Source: Davidsoniella eucalypti (taxonomy: Eukaryota; Ascomycota; Sordariomycetes; Microascales; Ceratocystidaceae). From it: a stretch of DNA of 64,000 nucleotides. The notes below the pieces were generated by a model, which ran no database searches, had not been told where the DNA came from, and worked only from the letters and a program-made list of their open reading frames with translations. How positions within the stretch are numbered: position 1 is the stretch's first letter; the number at the start of each line of letters is the position of its first letter. Where the stretch lies: NCBI GenBank assembly GCA_004009845.1, contig RMBW01000006.1:310001-374000 (forward strand), written 5' to 3'. The position numbers and the translations under genes are program-made. This document shows, in pieces, positions 9,067 to 24,850 of this stretch.

Positions 9067-12000
9067 CCGAAGTTGTCTTCATATAAAAAGACATAGCATC
9101 TTGAGATAGTTGTAAGGATATCAAAAAAGATACGAACAATTAATAGGTAGGATTCATTTAGATCTAGTTGTAAAGAACAGCCAAGAAATTGATTTTCAGA
9201 AAAACAAATCAAAAAGAAGTCAAGCTAGCGCTTTTTGTTTTTCTCCATCGTGAGAAAGGCTTTGACGTCACAGATTACAGTATAGCAGCATTAAAAAAAA
9301 CAAGGCTATGCATTAACCCACCAGAAAAATTGGGCCCTTGTGACGGATATGCGAACTCAACTCGAAAGCCAAAAGGGTTCTTTTTGGTTGCTATCTCAAC
9401 GAAAGTCGGTTTGACTGCTTTTTTGTCGAGGCTGAGAAGAGAAAATGCTACGGTCGCCTTATTTTTTCCTTCTCCTTCTTAGTCTAAGAATAGCAACAAG
9501 GCAAACTTCTGAAGAGAAATCAAACCTGTGGCCTCGAGTAAAAAAGATGTGTCAGCGCCTTCCCCATGGCCGAGAAAAACAAAGAGGGATAAAATAGAGA
9601 CAAGATTTGTACGATTGGGTAACATCAAAGCCAACCGAGGCGGTGGCGTAGCAAGAATAAGGAAAGAAAAAATGCCAATATTTCATAATAGGGAAAACAT
9701 AGATAAGTATTTCTCCTTGGTCACGTTTCCAGGGAAAAGAAAAAAAGAAAATGAGAAAAAAAGACCTAATAGTGATCGAGACTAGGCAGCAAACACTTTA
9801 CGACTAGTACTGATAGTACCAATACGAACTAAGAAACCCAAAGGGCTGGCGAATGGAGCCTTGGCTCGGACACTATAAAGGAAGGACATATGGGATAAGA
9901 TGTTCTACGAGTTGTAGTTGGACGATAGGCTAAGTTTAGACTACTGATAAGAAAGTGGCAGAGGCCAGCCATCCTCGATACGACAGAAGAAAAGAAAAAG
10001 AGACCAAAGAGTATAAGTGAGGTCATAGTTGGCGTGATAGTGTAAGTAAACGAAGTAGCCGCAATGACGTCTCACGATCGAAGAAAAAACCACCAACCCT
10101 GGCCCTAGCTGTGATTTACATCTCTATTGTTGACTTTGTCCTGTCATCAAGCGGAGGATCAAGGCAAAAAAGGGTGTCATGGGGGACCCCGTAAACTCGA
10201 ACCAAGCAGAAGAATAGCGAGCATTAAAGCTCTAGAAATCAAGACGAGAGAAAGTTCGTAGAGTGATACTAAATACATAAGTCGTTCGCCATCGGCTTGG
10301 CTTCTAGTAGGGTTCACCTGAGTCCGGTGTCTAGTTAGCACAAACCATAACTACAATATGTAGTTATATGTATACATTTGCTATACAGATAGATATACCG
10401 GCATGGTTGTCATAGAATAGCTGGAACAATCTGCTGTTGCTAGCTTGAGACACACCGACACAGAACTAGGTAGGTAACGGTAGTAAAATAGGACTACACA
10501 TATCCCCATTGCAAGATACAGATAGTCTTCATCCGTTATCCGGGCCGGCGACTTTAGCACCGTGTCTTGAGCTGGCTGGTTCGACTTGTTCGATATAGGG
10601 GCACATTTTGCTACGAACACAAGAGAGGCTGGCTATACATATACAGAGAAGTGGCATTCATTTTCTATGTTGTCTTGGTGATACTTGTTAGTGTCCTCGA
10701 TGATTACACGGGCTGCATCAAAAAAAATACATGGCCATATACATATATCTGTACTATGGTGGTTATTATTAGTAGACGATGTGCAGGGAAAGACGGACCT
10801 GGCCTGAGACGCTTAGTGCGTCCTTGTCAAAGTACTACTGCATTATATGTACTATTATACTACATAATGTACTTTACTCACTATGCATTAGACATGGTAG
10901 TTAATGCTTTGTCTTTTTCCTCAACTCGGTCTTTTGGGTGATGGTTGCCCTGACTCTGCGCCCTGTATTCGAATATTAGTAGTAGATGGCATGCTTGTTG
11001 GCCAATGATATTGTGCCATTACATCATGACCTCTTATGCGGCTGGCAAGATGCTGACCGACCCTAACTCTGAAAGAAGCAATGAAGTGGCGTTTTGTCCG
11101 CTAAGACCAATATATCTCCACAATATCAAGGGATGTCCACATGATATCCCTAGTCCTGGAAGTTCTAGATGTAGTTAGCTGTACTATACTTATGTATGTG
11201 TGTACGTACACACACAAAGAAATATATGGGCATTACTGATGGTATTTCGGACACATTTGTAGGCATGCATGTGCCTGGCCTTGGAGACACATTTCAGCTA
11301 GTAGAACACACATATGTACGCCTAAATAGTAGGTGAAAAGTACTCTGCTGTGTTGCTGTGATGACCGCTCATTAGAAGAGAGAGACCCGCCCCGTCCTCC
11401 TTGATCCTTGAGCCGCCTTGCTCAGCTATCGACGAGTAAGACAAAAGAGACTTGGTATCGGTCTCTCACGTTTTCCCAGTTTCTTGTTCATCCTCTTCTA
11501 GGAGTCTAAACCTCACAAATAGGAGTTAGGGAGGCTATGGAGTCCAAGTAAGGCACCGGTCGCTTATAGACCTTGACCCCACCATGTGTGTGATATGACA
11601 AGACGCCCCCCTGGCCTAGACTACTTGGCTCAGTCTGTTTTTACAGCTAGTGGCTATAGTTGTTATGTAGATTCTTTGTCCCGTATAATATTTGATAAGC
11701 ACTGGCTCGTGTAGTAAGGCAAAGGGATATACAGATATGTACATTCATGGGGCATGAGAAAACAACAAAGACCGAGGAAAAGAAAGCCTTCGATGCTTAG
11801 TAAGAGTAGAAGGGAGAAGCACTTGTATACGTGGGCAACAAGAGCTATTTCCGGACAGCCACTGTAGTGCAGGTCGGAGTGGAATATAGTGTTCCAGGTA
11901 CAGCATCACATACAGCATCTGTATACGTTTTACCACGTAGTGCGACTCCGGATCTGCTATTAAGCACACCTTGACGATAGCATAAGAAAGAAACGAAGCT

Positions 12001-13605
12001 ACTCAGACGCCCCATGTTCATAGATGTGTAAAGCACATTGTAGAATTCCATGCGTACAGATATATAAGATACATGTATCTACATATATAGACGGGGTCTC
12101 TAAGAACAAGGAGGTTGAACAAAGGCAGGCAGGATCGACGCCGTGCGGACATCCACTGTGATCCACTTCTTGTCATAGATTTACGAGAAAAACAAGCCAG
12201 GTCTAGAAATGGAATACGACCAAGACGACCGAACCTGGCTTCTAGCCGGACTGGCTGCGCTGCGCCCAGTCTATTTTGGACACTTGACTTACTACTAGTA
12301 TTTGATTGCCTTTTGGCGAGGTGGGTGACGAGCTCTGACTGGAGAAAAGAATGACGATGAAGAAGACGATGTTTTGATATCTGTTTGGCGAAGACAGAAG
12401 TTGTTGACGATGACGAAGAGAGGAAAGAAGAAATAGAAGAGTCTAAGCCCCTCAATATGTCAATTGCTAGACCGGCTGTACAGCCTTATTCCTTATGCCT
12501 ATTTGGATCTGTATATACATATCTGTACATAGCACCTACTACTAGAAAACGGAAACTACTAGATACACAGTCAGCAAAGCAAGGCCGGTAAACAACAATG
12601 GTGTCAGCGATGTCAACAATAATAATTGGCAATCACCATTCAGAGCTCAGGGCTGGCTGGCCCCACCCCGCTTTTTGCTGTCGGCTCCTTCCTCCTCGTA
12701 CTGCGTGCACTAACATAACAACAATCACAACATAACACGCAGGGCATGATAGAGGCCATTGGCTCGTTCTCGTCCATATATCAGTATATGCATATAGTCG
12801 TAGTTGTACCTCATTGGGCTACTATACATGTAGACTTGTAGCAAGTACATATATCTTCCTAGATATCGATTTGCTGACGTATTTTATTGATGGACGCTGC
12901 CAAGAAGGAGACCACCATCCGTCGGAACACATTGAAATCAGCAACTTCCCCTTGAGGACGATGGCAACCAATCGCAGAAATCGCAGATTCTCTGTTATGG
13001 CTTCGCAGGCAAAAGCCTCTGCGCAGCGCCGTCTTTGGTTTTTTTTCCCTACAAACTAGTTGGAGGCCGCACTTCTTTTTTTCTTTTTTTACATCATGTC
13101 TTTTGTATAGTAACGAACTAATAAAAATGATACGAACAAGAACTGGAAAAAAAGTCACAAAAGTACACTAGTAAGTACATATAAAATGCACATGAATAAA
13201 GCGAAACGAACGCTCCTTCCCTGACGGCAGGGGCCCCATTCTGGGCTTTTGCTGGCGCAGGTTCCTTCCTGGCTGGTTCTTTCTAGTGCTGGCGTTTAAC
13301 GCTTTTTAGTTGTAGTTAGTGGTTGACTTGTTCTTTTCATAGTACAATTACTTAGTTGCTATGTATGGCGGGTAGTTGCCGACGTCTACTGTGTCCGCAG
13401 CACCGTATTAGGACCAGTTGCCCTGTCGTAGACTTTTAGACGGCTTGTTCTTATTTTGGAGAGGGACGGCGCTATATGGCTGGCTATTAACTGTTTCTAT
13501 TACTGCTGATACTCCGGCTCTAGTTTTCTTTAAAGCGACTTGTTTCCCCCTCTCTCAGTCCGGCCGTCTCAACATTCTTGACACTCTCTTCATATCGTCT
13601 CCTTC
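9067..13605. other. Gene-free AT-rich region, 4.5 kb
   Basis: No coding region is supported. Open frames are short and lack recognisable motifs. The DNA is AT-rich with many short purine or alternating TACATA tracts. A perfect 18-base palindrome, TGTGTGTACGTACACACA, lies at 11197-11214. The last part should include distal promoter sequence for GFA1. A long non-coding RNA cannot be excluded from sequence. Confidence 0.4.
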
Positions 13606-13613
13606 TATATATA
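13606..13613 (+). promoter_or_regulatory. Possible TATA box of GFA1
   Basis: TATATATA lies about 400 bases upstream of the GFA1 ATG and is followed by a long C/T-rich stretch (about 13620-14000) that looks like a transcribed leader of a strongly expressed fungal gene. No ATG occurs in the nearest part of that stretch. Confidence 0.35.
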
Positions 13614-14014
13614 GCTGCCTTCATACCCTCTTTCTCTCGATACCTCACTCTGAACTCCTCAACTCCCAACTTCTACCCTCTTACTGCTTCTACGCTACGC
13701 AACTACCGTTTCCATAAAACTGTAGAGCTTGTTTCCTATTGTGATACCCCCGAGGCTTTCCTTGCTCCTTCCTTGCTACGCTTGGAACTCCACAGTCGCC
13801 TAACTTAGCACAACTAGATAGAGCTCTTTCTCTTTCCCCCCACCAAGCTCTCCTTATTCCCTTCTTCCTTTTCTTCTACGACCGCTCTTCTTTTTTGTTG
13901 TATTTATTCTTTTTCTTCTCTCTTGTCTACTCTCTGTGAGAATCTACCTTGACCGTTTTTTGTCATTCGTTTTGCCATTTTTTCATCATCTTCTTCATAT
14001 TAATCTAGCCCGCA

Positions 14015-16539
<2,525 letters not shown>

Positions 16540-17212
16540 GCGAGACGAACAGGTTCAGAAAAATCAGCCATGACATGACCTTGTTTGTTTTTTAAAGAAT
16601 ATCTTGCCTTCTTTTGCTTTCTCTGATGTTTTATTCCCTGTTTGTTTTTTCTTCATTTTGACGTTTTAATGGCCTTTCCTACTATTACTTCTACCATTAG
16701 CGATCTGTGTCTCACCCTATATCTATCTATCTATCCACTTACACTAAATCTTTTTATACACCGTCAACTAGCTACTTAGCGGAGCTTTCAACAGCAAGAC
16801 CGGCCCTAGTGTAGCCTCTTGACTATTGGATATAAACATCGACAGCCTGTCATAGGGTTTGTTGTCTGCATACTAAAATAAAAACACTTTATATAAGCTG
16901 AAACTAAATTCCATAACACGTAAACATGAACGATATTGTAATGTGATTCTTGCCAAAGCGAAGTAGACATTAAATATGCCATAAAATTCTGTTATGAAAG
17001 AAAAGGCGTATAACATAATATTGAAGCACGAAATCATCACTGGCGTATATAACATCAGTGGCAATACTCATAACTAGTTAGACCAGGTCAATGAGTGGAG
17101 AAAAAAAAACAATAAATTATGAATGATGAAACAAAAACCCGGTATCATTTCCTCTGTTTCTACTCGTTAGTACAACTAATATGTGTACGTGTACGTGGTG
17201 ATATTGTGGATT
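16540..17212. other. Convergent 3' region between GFA1 and PRE4
   Basis: The two genes converge here, so the 670 bases hold both 3' UTRs. T-rich sequence follows GFA1, with a short (TATC)n run near 16720-16735. No other gene is supported. Confidence 0.4.
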
Positions 17213-18143
17213 TTACACAGTCTGAACTCCGTAACCCTTAATGCGATCAGCAAAAGCCCAGCTCTGCCCCTCCAACTGCTCATCCTGCTTAAGATCGATG
17301 CCTTCCTTTGTCACCACAGCCAGTGAGTACTTGTCAAGCGAGCGAGCGTCGCGGTAAAAGAGCACCTTCATGCACTGGCGAATGACATCGACAGCCTCCT
17401 CCTGGGTCAACTTGGCAGCCGACTCCTCATCGGGGGCATAACGACGCATGATGGGCTGAGCGAGATGGGCGCCGTAGCCGGTAGCGAGAGATGGAGAAGA
17501 GTAAGTAGTGCCTAGCAAGTCGACGGCAGCGAGGAAGGGAGCATCGTCACCGTCGAGGCCGGCGACGAGGAGGTGGTTCCACAAGGGGTTGACGCGGGTA
17601 CGGCGAGCGTACATAAGTTTGGAGAGATAGCGGTGCAGACTAGCGGCGGACATGGGTGCCGATGTAGTGTACGACTCGTTGATGGTGAGGGAGGTTAAAT
17701 GGCGGTCGAGGAATTGCATGTCGGAGACATCGCCGCCGAAACCGATGACGGAGGTTTCGGCAAAGGGGCGGAGACGCTTGATGTTGGTGAAGCGAGCGAG
17801 AGAGCCGTAGGAAGCTGATAGATAGATGGGGTATGTTAGTCGATGGGAATAGAGTAGATGGAAGGGGAGGAAGGAGAAGACGAGTGGCTTGGCTAACCTA
17901 GGTTATCGGCGGCAATCACGACGCCCTTGTCGAACTTGATGGCTATGACCGAGGTTCCGGTGACAATGGGGTGCTGGGTGTGCTGTTTGGCATCTGCGTT
18001 GATGTGGGAGTGTTCATAGGCACCGTAGACATCGTCTCTGGGCTAGATGACAGTAACACAGTTAGCATCATGATCATTAGTGGCGATGGGGTTTGTTGGC
18101 AGGTTGAGCTTACTCTACCCCAAGCTTGAGGGCGGTGATCCAT
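17213..18143 (-). CDS. PRE4: 20S proteasome subunit beta-7 (Pre4 / PSMB4 type)
   Basis: Three exons on the minus strand: 18143-18114, 18042-17898 and 17814-17213, giving 258 residues. It is a non-catalytic beta subunit of the 20S core that supports the neighbouring active site in the opposite ring. The start MDHRPQAWGRPRDDVYGAYE is the usual Pre4 propeptide. The beta fold begins TGTSVIAIKFDKGVVIAADN, followed by SYGSLARF and FGGDVSDMQ. In place of a catalytic threonine-lysine-aspartate set it has the sequence expected for this inactive subunit. The C-terminal extension reaches the partner ring, as in Pre4. Introns of 71 and 83 bases with GT-AG borders restore a continuous frame. Confidence 0.95.
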
Positions 18144-20021
18144 TGTGTAAAGTGTAGTTGAAAACAAAAGACAAAAATCAAAACAATGTAATCGTTATAG
18201 AATTCGTGGATGCGGAAAGCCGTGATATTGCTTCAGATGGATTATAAAGTTTAAGAACAAGATAAAGAGACGTGAATTGTTCGATTTGACGATCTAAGTC
18301 GAGCGTTGGCTATTATGATGCGGGCTTGTTCTTACGCTTCTCAGAAGGTGCGATAAGGCTACTATTACTACTACTAAGCTAGGCCATGCAAGCTCTATTA
18401 CTGCCTATACGGAAAATGCACTAGTTTTGGCTGTAGTTTTGGCTATAACTTTGAGCTTCGCGGCCAAGTGCTGCCTCTTTAGATTTTTTGGCCAGCCAAC
18501 CAGCAGCCAAAGCCAAGCAAGTAAGTGGGGAGCTTTAGCCAGTTGGCGTGGGTAAACTAGGGTTGTACTTGGGATAGATATCGCAGCTGGGCTCGGGTGT
18601 CAAAGTCTTTGGTAGCCAGCTGGCAGTAGTAATAGCGGGGAAGCTTATGTTCCCCACTCTAACAAGACAAGAAGACAATACAAATGAAGGTATCCAGTGG
18701 CTAAAGCTAGACAAGCAAAGAGGGTTTTTTATAGTACAATAAATATCCACTTACATTACATGACCTCAGTAAAGCAATTAGTGCAATTTTGACACGAAAA
18801 ATATCCACAGAGCTACGAGGAAGAATGTCATCAAGAAGATATGCTTGCTATCAGGCTTTCGATAGCTACTACTTCCATTTGAAGATAGATCCGTGGGAAA
18901 TCGCAAAGGCTTATATATAGGTAGTAGCTTGAGGTATTCTAGCGACAACCCAACGACCAATCTAGCTCTACTTTGCCCCGCCATCGATGTGCTTTTTTTG
19001 ACTACCGAAAAACAAACGCCAGGGTGTGTTTCGATGTCAAACCAAGCTGGCTTTGGTCGCATGCGACGGCTCCTTCTGGATTGAAAACCAGGGCACTCGT
19101 ATGCATAGAAGAAAGAGTATGTATGGTATAGCCGCACCGCGTCTTTATCGTCTTAGAAACTATAGAACGAATCAACCTCCAGTCTGGTAGCAATATGGTC
19201 CTAAAATGGCGTGTTTACGACGGAAAAGGGTGGTGGTGTTCCTTGGGCAGGTTGGTCTTAAGCAGATGGAATCCCACGGGCAGCCAAGTAGATATGTACG
19301 TGATATACAGATAGTGATAGGGCTAGAGATATCAGCATCATCAATTATGATATGAACAAAACAAGAGCCATGCGCCAATGATATCAAGCGTTCAGTAACC
19401 TTATCAGTCTTCTTGTCTTCTTGCTTATCTTGGCAGCTTCTTAGCTCGCCCAGCCTGCTTGGACCCGCTTCGTGCCCTTCAACTTAGGTAGTTTCCCTTC
19501 ACTCGGGCTTCACTCAGCAGGACGATAAATAAAAAATTGGAGCACGCAAGTTTTCCCTGTGAATATCCGCTCTACCAATTGGAACATCGTATTCTGCTCT
19601 CCCTGTTAAAAAACCCCAACACAACACAACCAAGCCCTTTTCTTTGTTGTGCCTAGTTCATGCTTTTATTTTAGAGCCTTACCTTGTCGTTCGACCTCAG
19701 TACTGCCACCATTGAATTTCCCACTCCTACCTTTTCGTCTCTTTGCTCCAGAGAAGCTTACCCGCTATTACTTCTGCCTGTGAACCCAGGCCGCTTACTT
19801 TTCCATTGCCCCACGGACGACTCAGATCTGCCGATTTCCCACAGCGTAACGCAACATCGACGTCAGAGAAAAAAAAAAGAACAAAAGAGCCACTCTCTCT
19901 TTTTCTTCTGACCAATTGCCATCACCCACCTTTTTATTTTCGAGACGGGGCCATTTGCTGCTGTCCGTCAATACTACGTTCTACGAATCGCCCTATCTAT
20001 ATCCCGCTCATCATCGCCGCT
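18144..20021. other. Intergenic region, PRE4 to mitochondrial HMG gene
   Basis: A divergent intergenic region with both promoters. I see no proteasome control element. The open frame at 18778-19137 (minus) ends in a hydrophobic stretch but has no recognisable domain and is probably chance. From about 19620 to 20010 the sequence becomes C/T-rich, consistent with the leader of the HMG-box gene. Confidence 0.35.
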
Positions 20022-21038
20022 ATGATTCACGCCACTGCCCGCCGTGCAGTTGTCACCGGCAACCGCCTCGTGACTCTGCCCATCCGTGCGTCTGCGGGCA
20101 TCACTTCGACTTCGCGTGTTTATCTAAGTACTTCCACTGTCGTGCAAGCCGTGACTAAGAAGGCCGCTAGCGCTCCCAAGAAGACCGCTTCCGCCACCGC
20201 TACCAAGTCCTCGGCTAATAAGCCGGCTGCTAAGTCTGCGGCGGCCAAGAAGCCCACCGCCAAGAAGCTCGCCGCCAAGAAACCCGCCGTTAAGAAGCCC
20301 GCCGCTAAGAAGGCTGCTCCCAAGAAGAAGGCCATCAAGAAGGTCGTAAAGAAGGTCGTCAAAAAGAAGAAGGTCATCACTCCCGAACAAAAGGCCCGCA
20401 TCCAGCTTCGTGAAGTGCGTGCGAAGGCCCAGCTTCCCCTACTCAAGGGCAAGGAGATCACTAAGTCTACTACGCCCTACCGGGTGTTCGTTGCCAATGA
20501 GCTTGGTGGCGTGAAGCTCCAACCCGGCCAGACCATGGGCGATCTCATTAGGACCACTGCTGCCAAGTTCAAGGCGCTATCTTCCAGCGAGCTTGAGGTA
20601 TGTAACCACCACATGTAGCATAAGGTTACCGAGCATTATTAACCATGAGTATTCAATATATAGGGTCTCAAGAAGCGCTCCGAGGAGAACAAGGTCGCCG
20701 TTGCAGCTGCCTACAAGAAGATTGTTCACTCCATGACTCCTATGGAGATCAAGGACATCAACCAGGCTCGCCGCAAGCTTGAACGTCTGACCAAGAAACA
20801 CATCATTGAAATCAAGGATGACCGTGTTCCCAAGCGTCCCTTCACTGCGTGGCTGATCTTCAACAACGAGCAGTATGCCTCTGGCAAGCACGGCAACCAG
20901 GGTGCTCGTGAAATTGTCAAGGAAAACGCATTAGCTTGGAAGGCCATGAGCGACGCTGAGAAGCAACCCTACATTGAGAAACATCTGAAGCAACGGGAAG
21001 TCTACGTCGAGGCTATGAAGAAGCTGGAGCTGAAGTAA
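20022..21038 (+). CDS. Mitochondrial HMG-box DNA-packaging protein (Abf2-like)
   Basis: Two exons (20022-20597 and 20664-21038) encode 316 residues. The start at 20022 yields a typical mitochondrial presequence: about 40 residues rich in Arg, Ser, Thr and Ala with no acidic residue. Residues 50-125 are a Lys/Ala/Pro-rich tract with repeated KKPAAKK-like units resembling histone H1 tails. Two HMG-box-like regions follow: one around TPYRVFVANELGG and a clearer C-terminal one, VPKRPFTAWLIFNNEQYASG, ending WKAMSDAEKQPYIEKH. HMG-box proteins of this layout coat and compact mitochondrial DNA in the nucleoid. The frame is open further upstream but only from a non-ATG codon, so 20022 is preferred. 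A nuclear H1-like role is the main alternative; the presequence argues against it. Confidence 0.85.
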
Positions 21039-21651
21039 ATGCATACTTTTTATTCTCGGTCTTTCAGTTCCTTTAAGCGGTTTTTTATTCATGCTTTCTT
21101 TATCTCGCTCACTGTCAAGATATGGGGGGTTTATTATACTAGTCGTCAAGTCAACAAAGCTATTGTGTGCTGTGTGAAAGGGCAATGTATCAGGTATTTA
21201 CTTTTTTGCTTTTTATTCACTATTTGAGACAGGTTATCTGCCCCAAAACGATAGTTTTGTTCTCTTCTTCACGTTATCGTTTTCATTAACACTAGAGAAC
21301 TGAATGGATTGGATGGATTCTTTATGGACCATTTTTTGGTTCGTTTGCTTTTGCGGGGTTATATCTCATTTTCTTCTTCTAGGTCCTATTCTTCCTTTGT
21401 TTTGATTTACAGTATTACAATGGCTTATACCTAATGCTTTTCATATTATATAACGTAAATACTGGGTATCAATCTCGACGTTGTGGATATCGAGAGATTG
21501 ATAATGTGTGTATATATATCTTACCTGTAGTACCACTTTAAACTCCAAGATGGGTTGCGAGAACGATAGATGAGTTACTCGGGATAATAGGATATAGTTG
21601 TTCCTTTTGGTAATGATTGCCACTAATTGAACTATGTACTATTCATATATT
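21039..21651. other. Convergent 3' region between the HMG gene and RAD4
   Basis: T-rich 3' UTR sequence of both converging genes. No further feature is seen. Confidence 0.4.
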
Positions 21652-24600
21652 TTATTCTATAATGAAACCTCCAGCCATATCATCATCGTCGTCATCCTGG
21701 TCCAGTGTGAACTCGGGATCTGATGAACTCAACTCGCTCAACTCGCTATCATCGTCATCATCCACGATAGGTTGAGGCTGTATCTCTTCATTCCGTTCTG
21801 GATCAGCCTCGTTCACCTCTTTTTCTTCTTCTTCTTTTTCTTCTTCTCCTTCCAACACCTCAACTACTGGCTGTTTACCCAGCCTAGCCTCAGCCTTCTT
21901 TCTTGACCTCATCTCCTCCCGAACACGATCTTCTTGTCGATCTCTCTCCTCCCGAGCCTCCTTTTCCACATCCACACCACGCCAAATCTGGGCACGAATA
22001 CGCAATCCACGTAACAACCGACTCCAAGCCTTCAACAAGAATCTCCGTTTCCTATCCTCTAGCATCTGCGCATGAAGATCATCGAATACACCTAGTACTG
22101 CCAGCATTGCCTCTTCATGATCTTCGGATACCACAGCTCCGCGTAGTACGGCCGTGCCGTGACGTCCGCGGAATTCGAAGCCGCTTACGGCTGGTGCATA
22201 GTCGATGGCGAGGAGATGGGCTGCTTTAACGGCTTTGGCATGGGCAATGTAGACGCCGCCCGCAGGAACCATGGTCGGTACGTAGATTTCCAAGTTGCCA
22301 AACTTGTTGCGCGGTACGCGGCCGCCAATTACGGGCGGGTGCTGGAAGAGATCTGTCTGGTCCTGTGTATATACAGGCGTCGCTTCAGTATGAAACTCGG
22401 GCTGTTCTACGCCACTGTTGTAGCTGTAGCTGCTGAAATCTCCCGTCGTCGGTCGACGTATGCGCCGAGTCAGCGTCTTGGCTGGCTGTTCATCGGGGCG
22501 TACTTGACGGCCGAGTCGGAACCACTTGTCTCGACTGTGTACGACTCGTACATCTCGACGATGATATACGCGTTCTGGCAGCGCAGACCTATTGTGTGTA
22601 GCTACGGAACCACATGGCTTCGCACCAAGCTTGAGCATTTCGGCGCGCTGACGCAAATGACGCTCCAGTACGTAGTCAGGGTGGTTTTTGAAGTCGGCCA
22701 TGTTAAACGGCATCGGCTCGCGGGCTAGTGAAGCGCGCAGTTCTTCATTCTCGGCGAGGCGGATCTTGCTGGGTAGTCGCTTTAGTGCTGATGGCAAAGT
22801 GTAATGTTTGATAACACGAGACCACCAGTCAGCACCGGTGGTGTCTGTGGTGCCGAGATTGGTCGTCGTGCTAGATACATGATCTATGCGGTTCTTGCGG
22901 GTTTTGGCTTTAAAGGCACGCGTGTAGCGGTGAGTGACATCTCGAAAGGTTCCGTTTTCTTCAAAGGCGATGACGTAGGTCAATGCATTTTCCTTATCGG
23001 AAAGCGGTGGCTCGAGGGCTTTTGGACGGCAGAATGTTCGCGTGACAATCGGGTCGGCAGGATACCAGCGTTCGCTAGTGCGGTCTAGGACTTCGACCCA
23101 GTAGACAGGATACGGACTCTCCTTTGCCGGAGCCGAATTCGACGGCGCCGACGAGAAACTACTACTAGAACTACCGATAGCACTATTAGAAGACCCTGAT
23201 CGTCCCATTGGACCAAGCCGAGATGTCACCTGTGGTTGCTGACGATAGAGTTCCATGGCGCGACGCTTCTTTTCCTCGAGCTCACGTTTCCGGAGCTGTG
23301 CCTTTGTGAGTTTTGGCTGGAGTGATACGGGCATACTCGGTCCTCCGGAACGGAACGAAAGAACCTGTAAAGAGCACACGAGCCGTGTCCTGATTCCGGC
23401 AGCACGCAAAAAGGCACAATATAGCTGAGCGCCAACATCACGGGATCCCGACATTTGTGTGGCAGCTTCCAAGAAATCGTCCTTGTTCAGGCATGTTTCC
23501 ATGTCATCTGGTGGCTCACACTACCAAGGTGAAAGGGAGGCACATTTGTTAGTCTACTATACAACAAGAAATCATGATATGCGCCATACCTTTGCTAGAT
23601 CATCGGCCGAGTCCGCCCATAACGCACGTTTCATACCACGTTCTGTTACCGAGAACTTGACCTTCCATACCTCACCAGCCATTTCCAGGCCACGCTTGAT
23701 CGATTCAGTTTGAGCAAACGGTAAAATGGTCTTCTTGGGGCGCAAATACTGCCGTGTGCGCTGCATCAGATGCTGCTTGAGACGTTTCTGGACCTTCTCA
23801 TCGTTGCACCAGTGGTTGCGCAACGAACAGTGGTATATGAGACAGAGAAGGTGCATTCGGTGCACGTGCATACGTTGTAGCTTCTCGTCTTTGGTTAACG
23901 GCTTGCGTTTTGGTTTGGCAGGTGCCGTGGATAAAGACGATGTGGTTCCGTGGAGTGTAGCGCCGGCGGATGCGGGGTTTGACTGGGCAGTAAGGTTGAT
24001 TTCGATATGGTTATCTTCAGCTGAGGCAGTGGCTTGTGAGAGATTCTCAAAGTCGTAGTTGTCAAGGTTTACAGACGGTTGTTTAGAGACCACTTCGTCG
24101 TTATCGTCGTCTTCCGATTCTGAGCCAGACTCAGATTCGGCGTCAGAGGAGTCGTCGTCTAGTTCACGAATCATAGTCTGGACAACAGGTGCCGGAAGAT
24201 CGACATCTTCAAAATCTAGATTCTCAGCGTCATCGTCGTCATCAACGTCATCTGGCTCGAGTTGTACAAGCGGTTTCTTCTTTGGTTGTGATGGCGGAAA
24301 CGACGGCAAGCGAGTCTTGGGAACTGAACGCACGGGTCCATTATTCAACGGGAGTTTTCGTGACTCTGGTATTGGAGAGTCGTCTTGACCGCGATGTCTC
24401 TCTGCCTGGCTCTGTAAAGACGATGTCCGTGCCACTATAGAGTCATGGCCAGTCCTCGCCGGCCTCTGAACGGAAGAGCCAATCCCGCCATCGTCCTGTG
24501 ACTGCGGTTGTTCTTGGTCTCCTCCTCGTGACGGCAGAGTCTCGGCTCTCCGTCTTTTGGCCGGTCGCTTCTGTGGTCTCTCGGGCACGTTCCCGTCGGC

Positions 24601-24795
24601 TTCCCGGAGCATATCCCGATATATCTGCGGTAAGCCATCATTGACTGCAGTCGTAGCCGGAGCTGTAGAGGCAGAAGATGCCGCTGAGGGGCTAGATATA
24701 TCGGCCTGCGTAGACTGAGTAAAGTCAAATCTAGCGTTTGATCTAGTTCCAGCCCGGCCTCTTCGAGAGGCTCCAGGCCTTTGCGGCCAAACCAT
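21652..24795 (-). CDS. RAD4: DNA damage recognition protein Rad4 / XPC
   Basis: Two exons on the minus strand, 24795-23590 and 23520-21652, give 1024 residues. Rad4/XPC detects helix-distorting lesions and starts global-genome nucleotide excision repair with Rad23, in the nucleus. The N-terminal third is disordered, with a nuclear-localisation-like RPQKRPAKRRR and acidic Asp/Glu/Ser runs. The transglutaminase-like fold is split around residues 330-580 (HLLCLIYHCSLRN, then YPVYWVEVLDRTSERWYP). The three beta-hairpin domains follow: BHD1 near residue 670 (DFKNHPDYVLERHL), BHD2 (RDKWFRLGRQV) and BHD3 near residue 810 (NKFGNLEIYVPTMVPAGGVY). The tail is long, charged and acidic. The intron (69 bases) interrupts the Cys-Glu-Pro-Pro segment and splices in phase 0. 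Confidence 0.95.
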
Positions 24796-24840
24796 GAACT
24801 CTGCTTTATGGGGGTTTTCTTTGATGATTATAATTATTTA

Positions 24841-24850
24841 TTAGGGTTTA
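24841..24850 (-). promoter_or_regulatory. Telomere-repeat-like box in the RAD4 promoter
   Basis: TTAGGGTTTA lies 46 bases upstream of the RAD4 ATG. A second copy, TTAGGGTTA, is at 25082-25090. Such boxes are bound by Tbf1-type factors in yeasts; in this organism that is only a suggestion. Confidence 0.3.

Noticed and set aside
4000..9100. A Starship-type giant mobile element
   Set aside because: No tyrosine recombinase captain gene (DUF3435 type) is visible in the window, and no matching ends were found. Only small retroelement debris is supported.
18778..19137. Minus-strand frame ending in a hydrophobic tail, possibly a tail-anchored protein
   Set aside because: No conserved soluble domain precedes the tail, and hydrophobic ends arise easily in AT-rich DNA. 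No supporting splice pattern was found.
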